Counted from the first letter of the stretch, positions 26,118 to 35,318 are shown. The stretch: DNA of 64,000 nt from Thermomicrobiales bacterium (GCA_023957115.1 JAMLHN010000014.1:1-64000), one strand, 5' to 3'. A program made the numbers and translations. The notes: a model not told the origin generated them from the sequence alone.

Positions 26118-26934
26118 ACCAGGTCCAGCGTTGATCGAATGGGGCGAAGACGGGCAACCGTTCGACGTCATCGGTTCGGACCGAATGAGCGCGGCGCTGG
26201 ACCATGATGTGTCCGTCGGTAGAGTCCAGCTCGATGACGGAGACGAGGTGAGGCGGTTCGATCAACGGACCGCAGGAGAGGTGGAGCACGTTGCCGCTGA
26301 TCCGCACGTCATGGATGTGCAAATGCCCGTGTACGACGACCACTGGGACGTCGAGCGCGTGCAGGTCGGCCTCGATCTGCACGCGGTTCGTGAGATCGCC
26401 CGAGTGCCGGAACCCGGCCGCCAGCAGGTCGGATTCCAGCTCGAGCACGGGATAGTGCGTAAGCACCACGCGAACGGCATGGGACGGAACGCCCGCCTCC
26501 GGCCGGCGTACGCCACGGAGCCGGCGCTCATCCGCGGCCGCCAGATGTACGAGCTCGAGGATCTGATTCGGACCCGCTGGAACCAGGTCCGGGCCGGTGA
26601 CGATCTCTTCCCGCTGGATGGTGTCGAAGGCCGTCAGCGATCGGTCGACTGGATCGACGTCGCAGTTTCCCGGTACCGCAAAGACTGGAACCCCGAGCGC
26701 CGTGGCCCGCTCGCAGATCGCCGTGAACGACGCCGGGTCGGCCGCCTCGGTCAAATCGCCCAGCAACACAAGCGCATCGAGCTGTTGCGCGGCCAGCCAG
26801 TGCAATCCGGCATCGAGCAACTCGGTGGAATGGGGCAGATCGACCGTGTTCTGCCAGACATACGGCTCGGCGCCCGGCGGCGCGCTATGCGCATCGGCGA
26901 CGACACCCAGCCGCCAGCCACGCGACTCTCTCAT
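26032..26934 (-). CDS. Calcineurin-like metallophosphoesterase
   Basis: 300 residues. All metal-binding motifs are in order: VVADAHSAPPG (D-x-H), LVLLGDLTEA (GD), VFAVPGNCDVD (GNCD), VVLTHYPVLE (H) and VVVHGHLHIHD (GHxH). It hydrolyses a phosphodiester or phosphomonoester; the substrate is unknown. It overlaps the O-methyltransferase gene upstream by 4 bases. The C-terminus beyond RWTW (GGSWDLEVGSWMWPSS) is encoded by heptamer repeats and is probably not ancestral; the original stop seems lost. Confidence 0.85.
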   Translation of the reverse strand: MRESRGWRLGVVADAHSAPPGAEPYVWQNTVDLPHSTELLDAGLHWLAAQQLDALVLLGDLTEAADPASFTAICERATALGVPVFAVPGNCDVDPVDRSLTAFDTIQREEIVTGPDLVPAGPNQILELVHLAAADERRLRGVRRPEAGVPSHAVRVVLTHYPVLELESDLLAAGFRHSGDLTNRVQIEADLHALDVPVVVVHGHLHIHDVRISGNVLHLSCGPLIEPPHLVSVIELDSTDGHIMVQRRAHSVRTDDVERLPVFAPFDQRWTWSGGSWDLEVGSWMWPSSTVRDVGRSGSE

Positions 26935-27593
26935 ATCGGCCCGTCTTCCGTTTTCCGCGCGACCAGCAACCCGTCCCGCACCGGATGGATGAACGCATCG
27001 AAGTCCGGATCGGCATAGACGAGCTCGTTGTGGCGTTTGATCGCTTCGGTTTCGTTCGGCCGGGTATCGCCTTTGGCGCCGTCGGGCGTGACCCGGCCCG
27101 ACCAAAGAACGTTGTCCGCGATATAGAACCCGCCCGGACGCACCCGATCTTTTGCCTGCAACCAAGTCTCCGGGTACTGTGGTTTGAGGACATCGTTGTA
27201 GACGATATCGAACGTGCCCAGGGTATCGGCCAGCAGGTCCTGTGCGTTCCCGGTGCGGTAGTTCACCCGGTCCCAGCGCCCGGCACGGGTCAGGAAGTCT
27301 TCCGCCCAGGTCCGATTCTGTGGATCGCCGTCGGTGCAATAGACAGTTCCGTCCGCTCCCACCGCGCGCGTGAACCACCAGGCCGAATAGCCAAACCCAC
27401 TCCCCAGCTCGAAGACCGTGCGCGCGCCGATCGCCAGGGCCATCGTTTCCAGGAACACGCCCGAAAGCCGGCCGACGATCGGAAAGTGATTCCGCTCGGC
27501 AAGCGCTTCCATCTCCAGCAGCACCGGGTCGTCGTGTTTCGCTTCCAGCTGGCGCAGATAAGTGTCGATACGCGGATCGAGGATGGGAAACAT
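26931..27593 (-). CDS. SAM-dependent O-methyltransferase (family 3)
   Basis: 220 residues from ATG at 27593, chosen because GGAGG lies 8 bases upstream. Motif I is VFELGSGFGYSAWWFTRAV (about 58-76), followed by the acidic YCTDGDPQN, DIVYNDVLKPQYPE and GGFYIADNVLWSGRV, all typical of the catechol/caffeoyl-CoA O-methyltransferase family (TrmR/YrrM-like). It is likely a small-molecule or tRNA methylase; the substrate is not evident. Co-transcribed with the phosphoesterase gene. Confidence 0.85.
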   Translation of the reverse strand: MFPILDPRIDTYLRQLEAKHDDPVLLEMEALAERNHFPIVGRLSGVFLETMALAIGARTVFELGSGFGYSAWWFTRAVGADGTVYCTDGDPQNRTWAEDFLTRAGRWDRVNYRTGNAQDLLADTLGTFDIVYNDVLKPQYPETWLQAKDRVRPGGFYIADNVLWSGRVTPDGAKGDTRPNETEAIKRHNELVYADPDFDAFIHPVRDGLLVARKTEDGPI

Positions 27594-27705
27594 GGAACGC
27601 CTCCGGAGGGGATGACACGGGACCGAACGGTCTGGCGGCGGACAGAATGCCACACCGCCCGAACCGATCCTACGGCGTGTTTGCAGAGCTGTCGAGACGA
27701 CGGAA

Positions 27706-27777
27706 TCCAGTGTCCAGAGTCCAGGGTGGCGGATCTGGTCGTCTGCTCAGGACACAGGACTCCGGGCTCAGGACACT
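27706..27777. repeat. Heptamer repeats of the CCAGAGT/AGGACAC family
   Basis: CCAGTGT, CCAGAGT, CCAGGGT, then CTGGTCG, TCTGCTC, AGGACAC, AGGACTC, CGGGCTC, AGGACAC, a broken inverted arrangement. It ends at the stop codon of the following minus-strand gene. Confidence 0.8.
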
Positions 27778-28255
27778 AACAGGCCCAGGCGACCACGAAC
27801 GCATAGACCGGGCCCTCCGGGCCGGCGCCGTTGGTGGACTGAATGTCGTCGACATCGACCCGGCAGCTCGCATCGGTCTGGTTCAGATGCTGCGCCAGCG
27901 CGTTGCCGGCCCCCTGCAAGGTTGGCTCCCAGATGATCGTGCTCTGCCAGGTCGCTCCAGCAGGATCAGGGTTCGACGCGGGACACGACCAGGTTGTCAG
28001 GAAGGCGTAGACCGCGCCTTCCGATCCAGCGCCGTTGGTGGCCTGCACAACGTCGACGTCCAGATCGCAGGCAGCGTCGATCTGATTGACGTGCTCGGCA
28101 AGCGCGGCCCCGGCCTCCGGCAGGGATGGTCCCCAGATGACCGCACTGAGCCAGGATGGCGGAGGTGCCTCCTGTGCGAGCGAGCTCGAGCTCATGCTGC
28201 CCAGGGCGCCGAGACACGCCAGGCAAAAGACGATACGCAGGGCCACACTCGTCAT
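27776..28255 (-). CDS. Exported protein with an internal duplication
   Basis: 159 residues from ATG at 28255, with GGAGG 8 bases upstream. A signal peptide (LRIVFCLACLGALGSMSSSS, cleavage near LAQ) is followed by two copies of a roughly 55-residue unit. The first starts WLSAVIWGPSLPEAGAALAE and ends VYAFLTTWSC; the second starts WQSTIIWEPTLQGAGNALAQ and ends VYAFVVAWAC. Each unit has two cysteines (A-C-D/S-C-R and the terminal W-x-C), suggesting one disulfide per unit. I do not recognise the family. Probably a secreted, duplicated single-domain protein. Confidence 0.7.
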   Translation of the reverse strand: MTSVALRIVFCLACLGALGSMSSSSLAQEAPPPSWLSAVIWGPSLPEAGAALAEHVNQIDAACDLDVDVVQATNGAGSEGAVYAFLTTWSCPASNPDPAGATWQSTIIWEPTLQGAGNALAQHLNQTDASCRVDVDDIQSTNGAGPEGPVYAFVVAWAC

Positions 28256-28369
28256 GGGTCGTCCTCCAAATCTGGATCGATTCGATGATGGTTCGGTTCG
28301 GACCATCCTACCCGAAGCCGCGCCGAACGGCATCCGGCCGGCTGCCGGGAGCCGTTTCGCGCAACTGAC

Positions 28370-28383
28370 ATGTTTTTGTAACG
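28370..28383 (+). promoter_or_regulatory. 14-base motif shared with the DoxX-like gene upstream region
   Basis: ATGTTTTTGTAACG lies 87 bases before the multicopper oxidase start. The identical 14 bases occur at 37162-37175, 114 bases before the DoxX-like gene. It may be a regulator site or an ECF-type -35 element (TGTAACG). Confidence 0.4.
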
Positions 28384-28470
28384 CCCGCGAAACCACTGCA
28401 ATGACCCCTCTATGGGTCAAAACGCATCATTTCGATATTCGAAACGGATATTCCCTGGGAGGATGTTCTC

Positions 28471-29586
28471 ATGTCTCGCGTTACCGATCGACTCAACCGC
28501 CGCGAAGTTCTTGGCGGCCTGGGGGCCCTGGGGCTCACGGGCATTGGCGTTGCGCTCGCTCCCGAGACGCAGCATGCCGGTCGCGCGTCCGCGGCCGAGT
28601 CCATTGCGCAGTCCGCCGCCGGCCATGCGGAGCACGGGGGCGCGGTCGCCTTCGTCCAAAGCGACGGTCCGACCGTCGAAGAAATGGACGCCATGCACGA
28701 GGAGGGCGTACGAGCCTTCCCGGCGGAAACCAACGGCAAAGGCGGTCTTCCGCTCGAGTACACCATGGATGGCGATGTCAAAGTCTTCGACTTGACCTGC
28801 GAAGTGGTCGAGTGGGAGCACAACGTTGGCCAGACCGTGGAGGCGTGGACCTATAACGGGGTGGTGCCGGGTCCGGAGATTCGCGCAACCGAAGGGGACC
28901 GCGTCCGCTTCAATGTCACCAACAAGCTGCCACAGAGCACCGCGGTCCACTGGCATGGACTCTATGTTCCGAACGATCAGGACGGGGTGCCGTTCATCAC
29001 CCAGCCGCCGATCAAGCCGGGCGAGACCTTTACCTACGAGTTCACGATCCAGGACGGCAACGCCGGTGCGCACATGTATCACTCGCACCACAACGCCGCC
29101 TTCCAGGTCACCAGCGGTCTGCTCGGGGCGTTCATCGTGGAGCCGAAGGACCCGTCCACCCGGCCCGCTTTCGATTCCGAATACACCATGATCCTCAACG
29201 ACGGCCCGATCGGCGCCTACAGCATCAATGGCAAGACCTTCCCGTCAACCGAGCCGGTGGTGGCCAAGAAGGGCGAGACGGTGCTGATCCGGTACATGAA
29301 CGAAGGGCTGATGATTCACCCCATGCACCTGCACGGGATGAAGCAGCTGGTGTTCGCACAGGACGGGTATCTGCTCCCGCAGCCGTACTACTGCGACACC
29401 CTGAACATCGCTCCCGGCCAACGGTTCGAGGTGCTGGTCGAGGCAACCGAGCCCGGCGTGTGGGCGTATCACTGCCACATCCTGAGCCACGCGGAAAGCG
29501 CGCACGGTATGTTCGGCATGGTGACCGCGTTCATCGTTCAGGACGACGAAGCCGAAGCGGCCGCTGAGGCAACGCCGGAGTCCTAA
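28471..29586 (+). CDS. Two-domain multicopper oxidase
   Basis: 371 residues with a Tat-type leader (NRREVLGGLGALGLTGIGVA). Domain 1 (about 100-225) has H160-W-H162 and H201/H204/H206; domain 2 (about 235-365) has H283-x2-H286-x-H288 and H334-C335-H336 with H340 and M347. Domain 1 lacks the type-1 copper cysteine, so the blue copper site is only in domain 2 and the trinuclear cluster would lie between subunits of a trimer, as in type-B two-domain laccases. The spacing from H340 to M347 is longer than usual. It likely oxidises Cu(I), phenols or similar at the cell surface. GGGAGG precedes the ATG. Confidence 0.88.
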   Translation: MSRVTDRLNRREVLGGLGALGLTGIGVALAPETQHAGRASAAESIAQSAAGHAEHGGAVAFVQSDGPTVEEMDAMHEEGVRAFPAETNGKGGLPLEYTMDGDVKVFDLTCEVVEWEHNVGQTVEAWTYNGVVPGPEIRATEGDRVRFNVTNKLPQSTAVHWHGLYVPNDQDGVPFITQPPIKPGETFTYEFTIQDGNAGAHMYHSHHNAAFQVTSGLLGAFIVEPKDPSTRPAFDSEYTMILNDGPIGAYSINGKTFPSTEPVVAKKGETVLIRYMNEGLMIHPMHLHGMKQLVFAQDGYLLPQPYYCDTLNIAPGQRFEVLVEATEPGVWAYHCHILSHAESAHGMFGMVTAFIVQDDEAEAAAEATPES

Positions 29587-29691
29587 CCGTCTTGCCGGCT
29601 GGCCTGGCTGGCGCCGGCGGGGTTTGCGCTTGTCCGAGCCACTCCGTCGAACGCCAGCCGGGTTGTTGATTCGGCAATCAGGAGGAGCGAC

Positions 29692-30714
29692 ATGACCGCC
29701 ACCATGGAAGCCGCCGTTGTAGAAGAGTTTGGTCAGCCGCTCGTTCTGAAGGAAGTGCCGGTTCCGGTTCCCGGTCCCGGTGAGGTTCTGATCAAAGTCT
29801 CGGCATGCGGCGTCTGCCACACCGACCTGCATGCTGCTCGGGGAGATTGGCCGGTCAAACCGGCCCTCCCGTTCATACCGGGGCATGAGGCGACTGGGCA
29901 CGTGGTCGACCTCGGCCCCGGTGTGGACCACTTGAACGAGGGGGATCGGGTAGGCGCCCCCTGGCTTCATTCCGCGTGTGGAACCTGTGAATACTGCCTC
30001 AACGGCTGGGAAACCCTCTGTCCCCGCCAAACCAATACGGGATACACCGTCAATGGCGGCTTCGCCGAATATCTCACGGCGCCGGCTGCGTTTGCGACCC
30101 GTTTGCCCGATCAGCTCGGATTCGACGACGCCGCCCCCATCCTCTGCGCCGGGGTGACGACCTACAAGGGGTTGAAAGAGACCGAAACCCAACCGGGTGA
30201 GTGGGTGGTCATTTCCGGGGTCGGCGGCCTTGGGCATATCGCCGTGCAATATGCCGTCGCCATGGGGAAACGAGTGATTGCCGTCGATATTGCCAACGAC
30301 AAGCTCGATCTGGCGCGCGCGCTCGGCGCCGAGATCACCCTCAATGCAGCGACGCTCGATCCAGTCGATGAGGTCGATCGGCTCATCGGCGGGGCGCATG
30401 GCGCGCTCGTCACCGCAGTCTCTCCAATTGCGTTTTCCCAGGCAGTCGGAATGTTGCGTCGCGGCGGCACCGCCTCATTGGTCGGCATTCCCCCGGGAAC
30501 GTTCCAGGCTCCCATCTTCGATGTCGTCCTCAAACGCTTGACGATTCGCGGTTCGATCGTTGGAACCCGGGCCGATCTGGCCGAAGCGCTCGACTTTGCC
30601 GCGCGGGGCAAGATCCGCGCCACCTTCGAAACGCAACCGCTTGAAGCCATCAATTCCGTGCTCGACCGGCTGCAAGCTGGTGAGATCAATGGCCGGGTGG
30701 TGCTTCAGGTGTAG
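29692..30714 (+). CDS. adhP: Zinc-dependent alcohol dehydrogenase, AdhP type
   Basis: 340 residues, the usual size. The catalytic zinc site is built from C42 in CGVCHTDLH and H65-E66 in IPGHEATGH; the structural zinc site has C96, C99, C102 and C110 (ACGTCEYCLNGWETLC). The NAD-binding fold is SGVGGLGHIAVQYAVAMG. It interconverts primary alcohols and aldehydes with NAD. GGAGGAG precedes the ATG. The gene lies between the multicopper oxidase and a universal stress protein. Confidence 0.92.
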   Translation: MTATMEAAVVEEFGQPLVLKEVPVPVPGPGEVLIKVSACGVCHTDLHAARGDWPVKPALPFIPGHEATGHVVDLGPGVDHLNEGDRVGAPWLHSACGTCEYCLNGWETLCPRQTNTGYTVNGGFAEYLTAPAAFATRLPDQLGFDDAAPILCAGVTTYKGLKETETQPGEWVVISGVGGLGHIAVQYAVAMGKRVIAVDIANDKLDLARALGAEITLNAATLDPVDEVDRLIGGAHGALVTAVSPIAFSQAVGMLRRGGTASLVGIPPGTFQAPIFDVVLKRLTIRGSIVGTRADLAEALDFAARGKIRATFETQPLEAINSVLDRLQAGEINGRVVLQV

Positions 30715-30720
30715 AAGACG

Positions 30721-30768
30721 GGGTCTTCGATCCGAGTCTTGCGTCCTCAGACCTGAGTCTTGAGAAGG
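30721..30768. repeat. Heptamer repeats of the AGTCTTG/AGACCTG family
   Basis: GGGTCTT, CGATCCG, AGTCTTG, CGTCCTC, AGACCTG, AGTCTTG directly after the stop of the alcohol dehydrogenase gene. Confidence 0.7.
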
Positions 30769-30819
30769 TCGAACCACTGACAACTGGTTTCGGAGATCAG
30801 AAAAGAAAAGGAATCGGTC

Positions 30820-31320
30820 ATGGCTCTTTACCAACGCATCATCGTCCCACTCGACGGATCCAAACTGGCCGAGAGCGCCCTGCCCGAAGCGCAGGAGATG
30901 GCGCGGATGACCGGCGCCGAGCTTATTCTCCTGCGGGTGGTGGACTACTCATCCCGAGATCGACTCGGCGATTTCGGACTTCTCTATGAATATGAAGCGA
31001 TGGCGCAGGCGCTGGAAGAAGAACGCGAGCTGGCAGCCGCCTATCTCGATGAGCTCTCCGGCAACATACGCGCTGACGGCTACGCCGTCACGACCGAGGT
31101 GGTCGATGGAATCGCTGCCAAAGCCATCGTTGCCCTGGCGCAACCGGGCGATCTGATCGTCATGGCGACCCATGGGCGAACCGGGATGCGCCGCTGGTTC
31201 ATCGGCAGCATCGCGGAAAAGGTCCTGCGGCATTCCGCCGTGCCGATCCTGCTGGTGCGCGCAACCGAACGCAGCATACCGGCAAAAAGAACGCTGCCTG
31301 ATGTCCGGCTGGAGCGGTAA
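30820..31320 (+). CDS. Universal stress protein (UspA family)
   Basis: 166 residues, one Usp domain. It starts YQRIIVPLDGSKLAESALP, has an insertion-like helix (LYEYEAMAQALEEERELAAAY) and ends with the ATP-binding type motif LIVMATHGRTGMRRWFIGS followed by SVAEKVLR-like AEKVLRHSAVPILLVR. The G-x2-G-x9-G-S/T pattern is present, so ATP binding is expected. These proteins help survival under starvation and oxidative stress. The next gene begins 76 bases downstream. Confidence 0.92.
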   Translation: MALYQRIIVPLDGSKLAESALPEAQEMARMTGAELILLRVVDYSSRDRLGDFGLLYEYEAMAQALEEERELAAAYLDELSGNIRADGYAVTTEVVDGIAAKAIVALAQPGDLIVMATHGRTGMRRWFIGSIAEKVLRHSAVPILLVRATERSIPAKRTLPDVRLER

Positions 31321-31396
31321 GACTGAGGGGAGCGGGGGACACCATGGCCAGCCCACTCCCCTCGCCCGATCCGTCTCCAGACCGCAGGAGGGCCCC

Positions 31397-32236
31397 ATGA
31401 CCAGACGTACCTTCCTCCTGATCCTTGGCGCGATCGCCGCCGCCGCGGTGGGATTCGCCGCCTGGACGCGACGATCGTTCCAACACCAGATCGACCGCGA
31501 GATCGCCGAGCTGCTCGCAGCGGATACCGAGCCGGCCGGTATCGTGCAGGAGTCCGATCTCCAGCAGCTGCCCGAGCCCGTGCAGGCATGGCTGCGCGCG
31601 TCCGGCGTGGTTGGGACGGCCATTCCGTCGGTGGTGCGCATTCGGCAAGCGGGGGAATTCCGGCTTGGCGCGGACGAAGATTGGATGCCCTACCACGCCA
31701 CGCAGTACTACACCACCAATCCACCGGGATTTCTCTGGAATGCCACCATGCGCATGGCGCCGCTGATCGATATCGATGGCCGGGATCGCTATACCGGCGG
31801 AGTTGGAGATATCGAGATGCGGATCGGTTCGGTCGTTCCGGTGGCCACGGCCTCCGGGGGCGATCTGAACAGCGGCGCATTGCTTCGCTATCTCAATGAA
31901 ATGATGTGGTTTCCAGCCGCGCTGGTTGGCTCCAATGTTCGATGGGAACCGGTGGACGATACCCATGCCCGCGCAACGCTGACCGATGCGGGGCAGTCGG
32001 TCTCCGCCGTTTTCGCATTCGATGCGCAGCACCGCCTGATCGATATGACCGCCGCGCGTTGGAACGATACCGAGGAGCTCGTGCTTCCCTGGTCGACGCC
32101 GATCGACCAATGGGGTGTGTTCAACGGTATCGAGATCGCCACCGGGGGCGCCGGCGTCTGGAAAACCGGTCCCGATGCCTATACATATATTCGCCTCCAT
32201 CTGACCGAGGTCGAGTACGATCCCAGCATCGGCTGA
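31397..32236 (+). CDS. DUF6544-like protein with N-terminal membrane anchor
   Basis: 279 residues from ATG 31397, with GCAGGAGGG upstream. A membrane segment at about 5-24 (FLLILGAIAAAAVGFAAW) is followed by a conserved-looking domain: LPEPVQAWLRASGVVG, MPYHATQYYTTNPPGFLWNA, MRMAPLIDIDGRDRYTGGVG and LLRYLNEMMWFPAALVGSNV. The pattern resembles a widespread family of unknown function that I recall as DUF6544; the number is from memory. It may bind a lipid or other hydrophobic ligand at the membrane. No function can be assigned. Confidence 0.7.
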   Translation: MTRRTFLLILGAIAAAAVGFAAWTRRSFQHQIDREIAELLAADTEPAGIVQESDLQQLPEPVQAWLRASGVVGTAIPSVVRIRQAGEFRLGADEDWMPYHATQYYTTNPPGFLWNATMRMAPLIDIDGRDRYTGGVGDIEMRIGSVVPVATASGGDLNSGALLRYLNEMMWFPAALVGSNVRWEPVDDTHARATLTDAGQSVSAVFAFDAQHRLIDMTAARWNDTEELVLPWSTPIDQWGVFNGIEIATGGAGVWKTGPDAYTYIRLHLTEVEYDPSIG

Positions 32237-32294
32237 CCGGGTCGTTCCGCGTTCACGCTAGCTTCCCGCAATTCGCTCCTGTTATCGTTCTCCG

Positions 32295-33917
32295 ATGACC
32301 GAGCTGCCCCCATCTCATCAACCGCTGCTTGCCGCATACGAGGCTGCGCTCGATATCAGCGCCGAGCTCGATGTCGATCTCGTTTTGCAGCGGGTGGTCG
32401 ATCTGGCGCGGACCGTGGTGCCGTCCCACTATGCTGCATTGGGTGTCTGTGACGCGCATGGGGTGATTCAGCAGTTCATCACCTCAGGAATCGACGCGGA
32501 GACCCGAGCCGCCATCGGCCCATTGCCGCAGGGAAAGGGGCTGCTGGGCGTCTTGATCCACGACGGCGAGCCGTTGATCGTGCCCGATATCGCCGCACAC
32601 CCGCGCTCGGTCGGGTTCCCGCCCAACCATCCTCCAATGCGTTCGATGCTCGGGGTTCCGATCACGCTCGGAGAACGCACCCTGGGCGATCTTTACCTGA
32701 CCGAACCGGCCAGCGGTCCCTATACCCAGCGCGATCTGGAGATCGTCCAGATCCTGGCCGCGCATGCCGCCCGCGCGATCGAGCGGGCACAGCTCTACTC
32801 CGCGGTCGAACAGGGGCAACGACTGGCCGAATCTCAACGTGACCAGCTGCAAGTCCTGCTGGATAGTCTTCCATCCGGCATCCTGATCTTCTCGGTGCCG
32901 GATGCGATGCTCGCAATGTCGAACCAGACCGCGCGCGATTTTATCTGGGGTGGGAGGCATTCGCCACACGATGTGCCCCTGGCGTCGCTTCCGTACATCC
33001 TCTTGACGCTGGAAGGCAATCCACTTTCCGTTGAGAACTATCCGTCCCGGCGCGCCATGCGGGGCGAAACCGTTCGCAACGCGCAGCTGATCATGGAACG
33101 GATCGATGGCACCCGCTTCCCGATCTTCGTACAAGCTCAACCGTTACGGGATCCAACCGGTCAGATCACCCAGGCGATCGTCGTCTTTCAGGACATCACC
33201 CGGCTCCGTGAGGCGGAGCAGCTCAAGGACGACTTTCTCTCACTCCTGTCCCATGAGTTCCGCACTCCGCTGACGGCGATCAATGGAGGGGCACGCCTGC
33301 TGGCCGGCGCCGGCGATGCCATCGATGCGGAAACCCGGGGCGAGCTGCTGCACGACATCGTGACCGAGAGCAAACGGCTGGAGCAGATGCTCTCCAATAT
33401 GCTCAGCGTTGCCGCCATCATGGCGGGGCGGCTCACCCCGCTGGCCGAACCGGTCCTGATCGAGCCGATCATCCGGCGGGTTTCGTCCGAGGTCGCCGCC
33501 ATCGCCCCAAACCATCGCTTCGTCATTCAGGTTCAACCTGGGCTTCCCGCGGCGGAAGGCGACGCCGACCTTCTGACACAGGTGATGCGGAATCTCTATG
33601 AAAATGCCGTAAAGTATGCCCCGCAGGGTGGCACCGTGCTGACCACCGCAGAAGCCGATGGAGATCAGGTGTGCGTGCAGGTGCATGATAATGGCATCGG
33701 GATTGCGCCCGAAGCGGTTCCGGATCTCTTTCAGCGCTTCCGACGCGCAGGTGCAAATCCGACCATCCGCGGTATGGGCCTGGGGCTCTACCTAAGCCGG
33801 ATGCTGATGGAAGCGCAAGGGGGCACGATTTCGGCCAGCTCGGCTGGCCCCGGAAAGGGCGCCACCTTTACTATCGGGTTACCCGTCATTCGGGAAGCGG
33901 TCGAGGAGGGTACATGA
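32295..33917 (+). CDS. Cytosolic sensor histidine kinase with GAF and PAS domains
   Basis: 540 residues without membrane segments. Order: GAF domain (about 15-165, VPSHYAALGVCDAHG to IVQILAAHAARAIERAQLY), a short coiled coil, PAS domain (about 185-300, LLDSLPSGILIFSVPDAML), HisKA with the phospho-accepting His in LSLLSHEFRTPLTAINGG (about 315), and HATPase (NLYENAVKYAP, HDNGIGIAPEAVPDLFQRF, RGMGLGLYLSRML). It should sense a soluble cue, through a ligand or redox state in GAF. It overlaps the response regulator by 4 bases, so the two form one signalling pair. Confidence 0.93.
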   Translation: MTELPPSHQPLLAAYEAALDISAELDVDLVLQRVVDLARTVVPSHYAALGVCDAHGVIQQFITSGIDAETRAAIGPLPQGKGLLGVLIHDGEPLIVPDIAAHPRSVGFPPNHPPMRSMLGVPITLGERTLGDLYLTEPASGPYTQRDLEIVQILAAHAARAIERAQLYSAVEQGQRLAESQRDQLQVLLDSLPSGILIFSVPDAMLAMSNQTARDFIWGGRHSPHDVPLASLPYILLTLEGNPLSVENYPSRRAMRGETVRNAQLIMERIDGTRFPIFVQAQPLRDPTGQITQAIVVFQDITRLREAEQLKDDFLSLLSHEFRTPLTAINGGARLLAGAGDAIDAETRGELLHDIVTESKRLEQMLSNMLSVAAIMAGRLTPLAEPVLIEPIIRRVSSEVAAIAPNHRFVIQVQPGLPAAEGDADLLTQVMRNLYENAVKYAPQGGTVLTTAEADGDQVCVQVHDNGIGIAPEAVPDLFQRFRRAGANPTIRGMGLGLYLSRMLMEAQGGTISASSAGPGKGATFTIGLPVIREAVEEGT

Positions 33918-34615
33918 GAAAACGCCTGATCCTGGTGGTCGACGACGAACCTCCCATCGTTCGCCTGGTGAAGACCAAGCTTCAGCTCGATGGCTTTGCC
34001 GTGGTGACCGCCGGAAACGGTGAGGATGCGATTCCGATTGTCGAGCGAGACCGGCCCGATCTGGTCATTCTGGACCTGATGATGCCCGGGATGGACGGGT
34101 TCGAGACCCTGCGCCATATTCGCGAACGGAGCCGCGTGCCGGTCATCTTCCTGACCGCCCGGGCCGGCGATGTCGACAAGCTGCGCGGATTGCAGAGTGG
34201 CGCGGATGACTACATCACCAAACCATTCAATCCGGACGAGCTCGTTGCCCGGGTGACGGCCGTCCTGCGCCGGTCGGACGGCGCCGCGCCGGCCGGTAGC
34301 AATCAGGTGCTGGAGTATCAGCGAGTCCTGATCGATCTCGATCGCCGTCGTGTGACGCTCGACGGCCAGGAAGTCAAGCTGAGCCGCACCGAGTGGGAGT
34401 TGCTCTTCCAACTGGCCAGCAATGCCGGGCGGGTCATGCTCCACCGCGAGCTGTTGAGCCGCATCTGGGGACCGGAATTCAGCAACGAGGTGCAATATCT
34501 GCGAACCTGGGTCAGCCGCCTGCGCGCCAAGCTCGATCCAGACGATACCGGCGAGCTGATCACCACCTTCCCGGGCGTCGGTTACCGCATGGAGCTGCCG
34601 GGAGCGCGCACCTAA
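33914..34615 (+). CDS. OmpR-family response regulator
   Basis: 233 residues. The receiver domain has the acidic pair in LVVDDEPP, phospho-accepting D54 in VILDLMMPGMDG, T81 and K103 in DDYITKPFNP. The C-terminal winged helix (about 130-230: SRTEWELLFQLASNAGRVML, then YLRTWVSRLRAKL and FPGVGYRMELPG) binds DNA. GAGGAGGG precedes the start inside the kinase gene. The target genes are unknown; the PH-domain pair that follows is a candidate. Confidence 0.95.
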   Translation: MRKRLILVVDDEPPIVRLVKTKLQLDGFAVVTAGNGEDAIPIVERDRPDLVILDLMMPGMDGFETLRHIRERSRVPVIFLTARAGDVDKLRGLQSGADDYITKPFNPDELVARVTAVLRRSDGAAPAGSNQVLEYQRVLIDLDRRRVTLDGQEVKLSRTEWELLFQLASNAGRVMLHRELLSRIWGPEFSNEVQYLRTWVSRLRAKLDPDDTGELITTFPGVGYRMELPGART

Positions 34616-34775
34616 GCAGCCGGCGTAAACGGCTCCCACCGACCCGACCGAAACTCTCTGCCGCTGACTATTGCCAGCCGCCTGCTCGTTTTGCGTTTTC
34701 ATGCAAGAATTCGGTACGCGATGTTGCCCAGAATTGGCATGGGCAGAGTGCCAGGACGAGGGCTGAAACACACGA

Positions 34776-35318
34776 ATGGTCGATTTCGACGACGCCGATG
34801 TCAGTACGGTTGGTCGCGGGAGTACTATCTTTTCTCCCAGCCAGCTCGAGGGATGGACGGTGCGAACACCATCGCCACAGGCGCGACGGTGGTCGGTGCT
34901 GAGTGGATTGGCCCACGGGCTGGTCTGGGCCTTCCCATTCGTGGCGTTTGCCTTTGTCTGGCGACGAGTCGATGGTGACGGGTTCTGGCCGGCGCTCATC
35001 TTTGCGATTGGGATCGTGTTCCTGATCGTGATGCTGCTGAAAGGGATTTTGGCGCCGCGCACCTGGTGGTTTGCCTATACCGATCGCGAGCTGATCGTCG
35101 AGCACGGCATCCTCTTCAAAGCGCGGGATCAACTCTCCTACGAACGGGTGCAGTATCTGGAACGCCGATCCGGGCCGATCATGCGCCCCCTCGGACTCGC
35201 CTCGCTGGCATTCGATACGGCAGCCGGACGCGCAGCCATACCCGCCGCGGTGCAGACCGATATCGACATCATCGAGGATCACGTACGGATCGCGATGCAG
35301 CGGGTCGAGGCGCTATGA
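34776..35318 (+). CDS. Bacterial PH-domain membrane protein (YdbS-like)
   Basis: 180 residues with two membrane segments (LAHGLVWAFPFVAFAFVW and PALIFAIGIVFLIVMLLKGI, about 45-90) followed by a bPH2-type domain: WWFAYTDRELIVEHGILFKA, SYERVQYLERRSGPIMRPLG and LASLAFDTAAG. It matches the YdbS half of the YdbS-YdbT pair of Bacillus. Such pairs are membrane-associated and of poorly known function. It overlaps the larger partner by 4 bases. Confidence 0.85.
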   Translation: MVDFDDADVSTVGRGSTIFSPSQLEGWTVRTPSPQARRWSVLSGLAHGLVWAFPFVAFAFVWRRVDGDGFWPALIFAIGIVFLIVMLLKGILAPRTWWFAYTDRELIVEHGILFKARDQLSYERVQYLERRSGPIMRPLGLASLAFDTAAGRAAIPAAVQTDIDIIEDHVRIAMQRVEAL

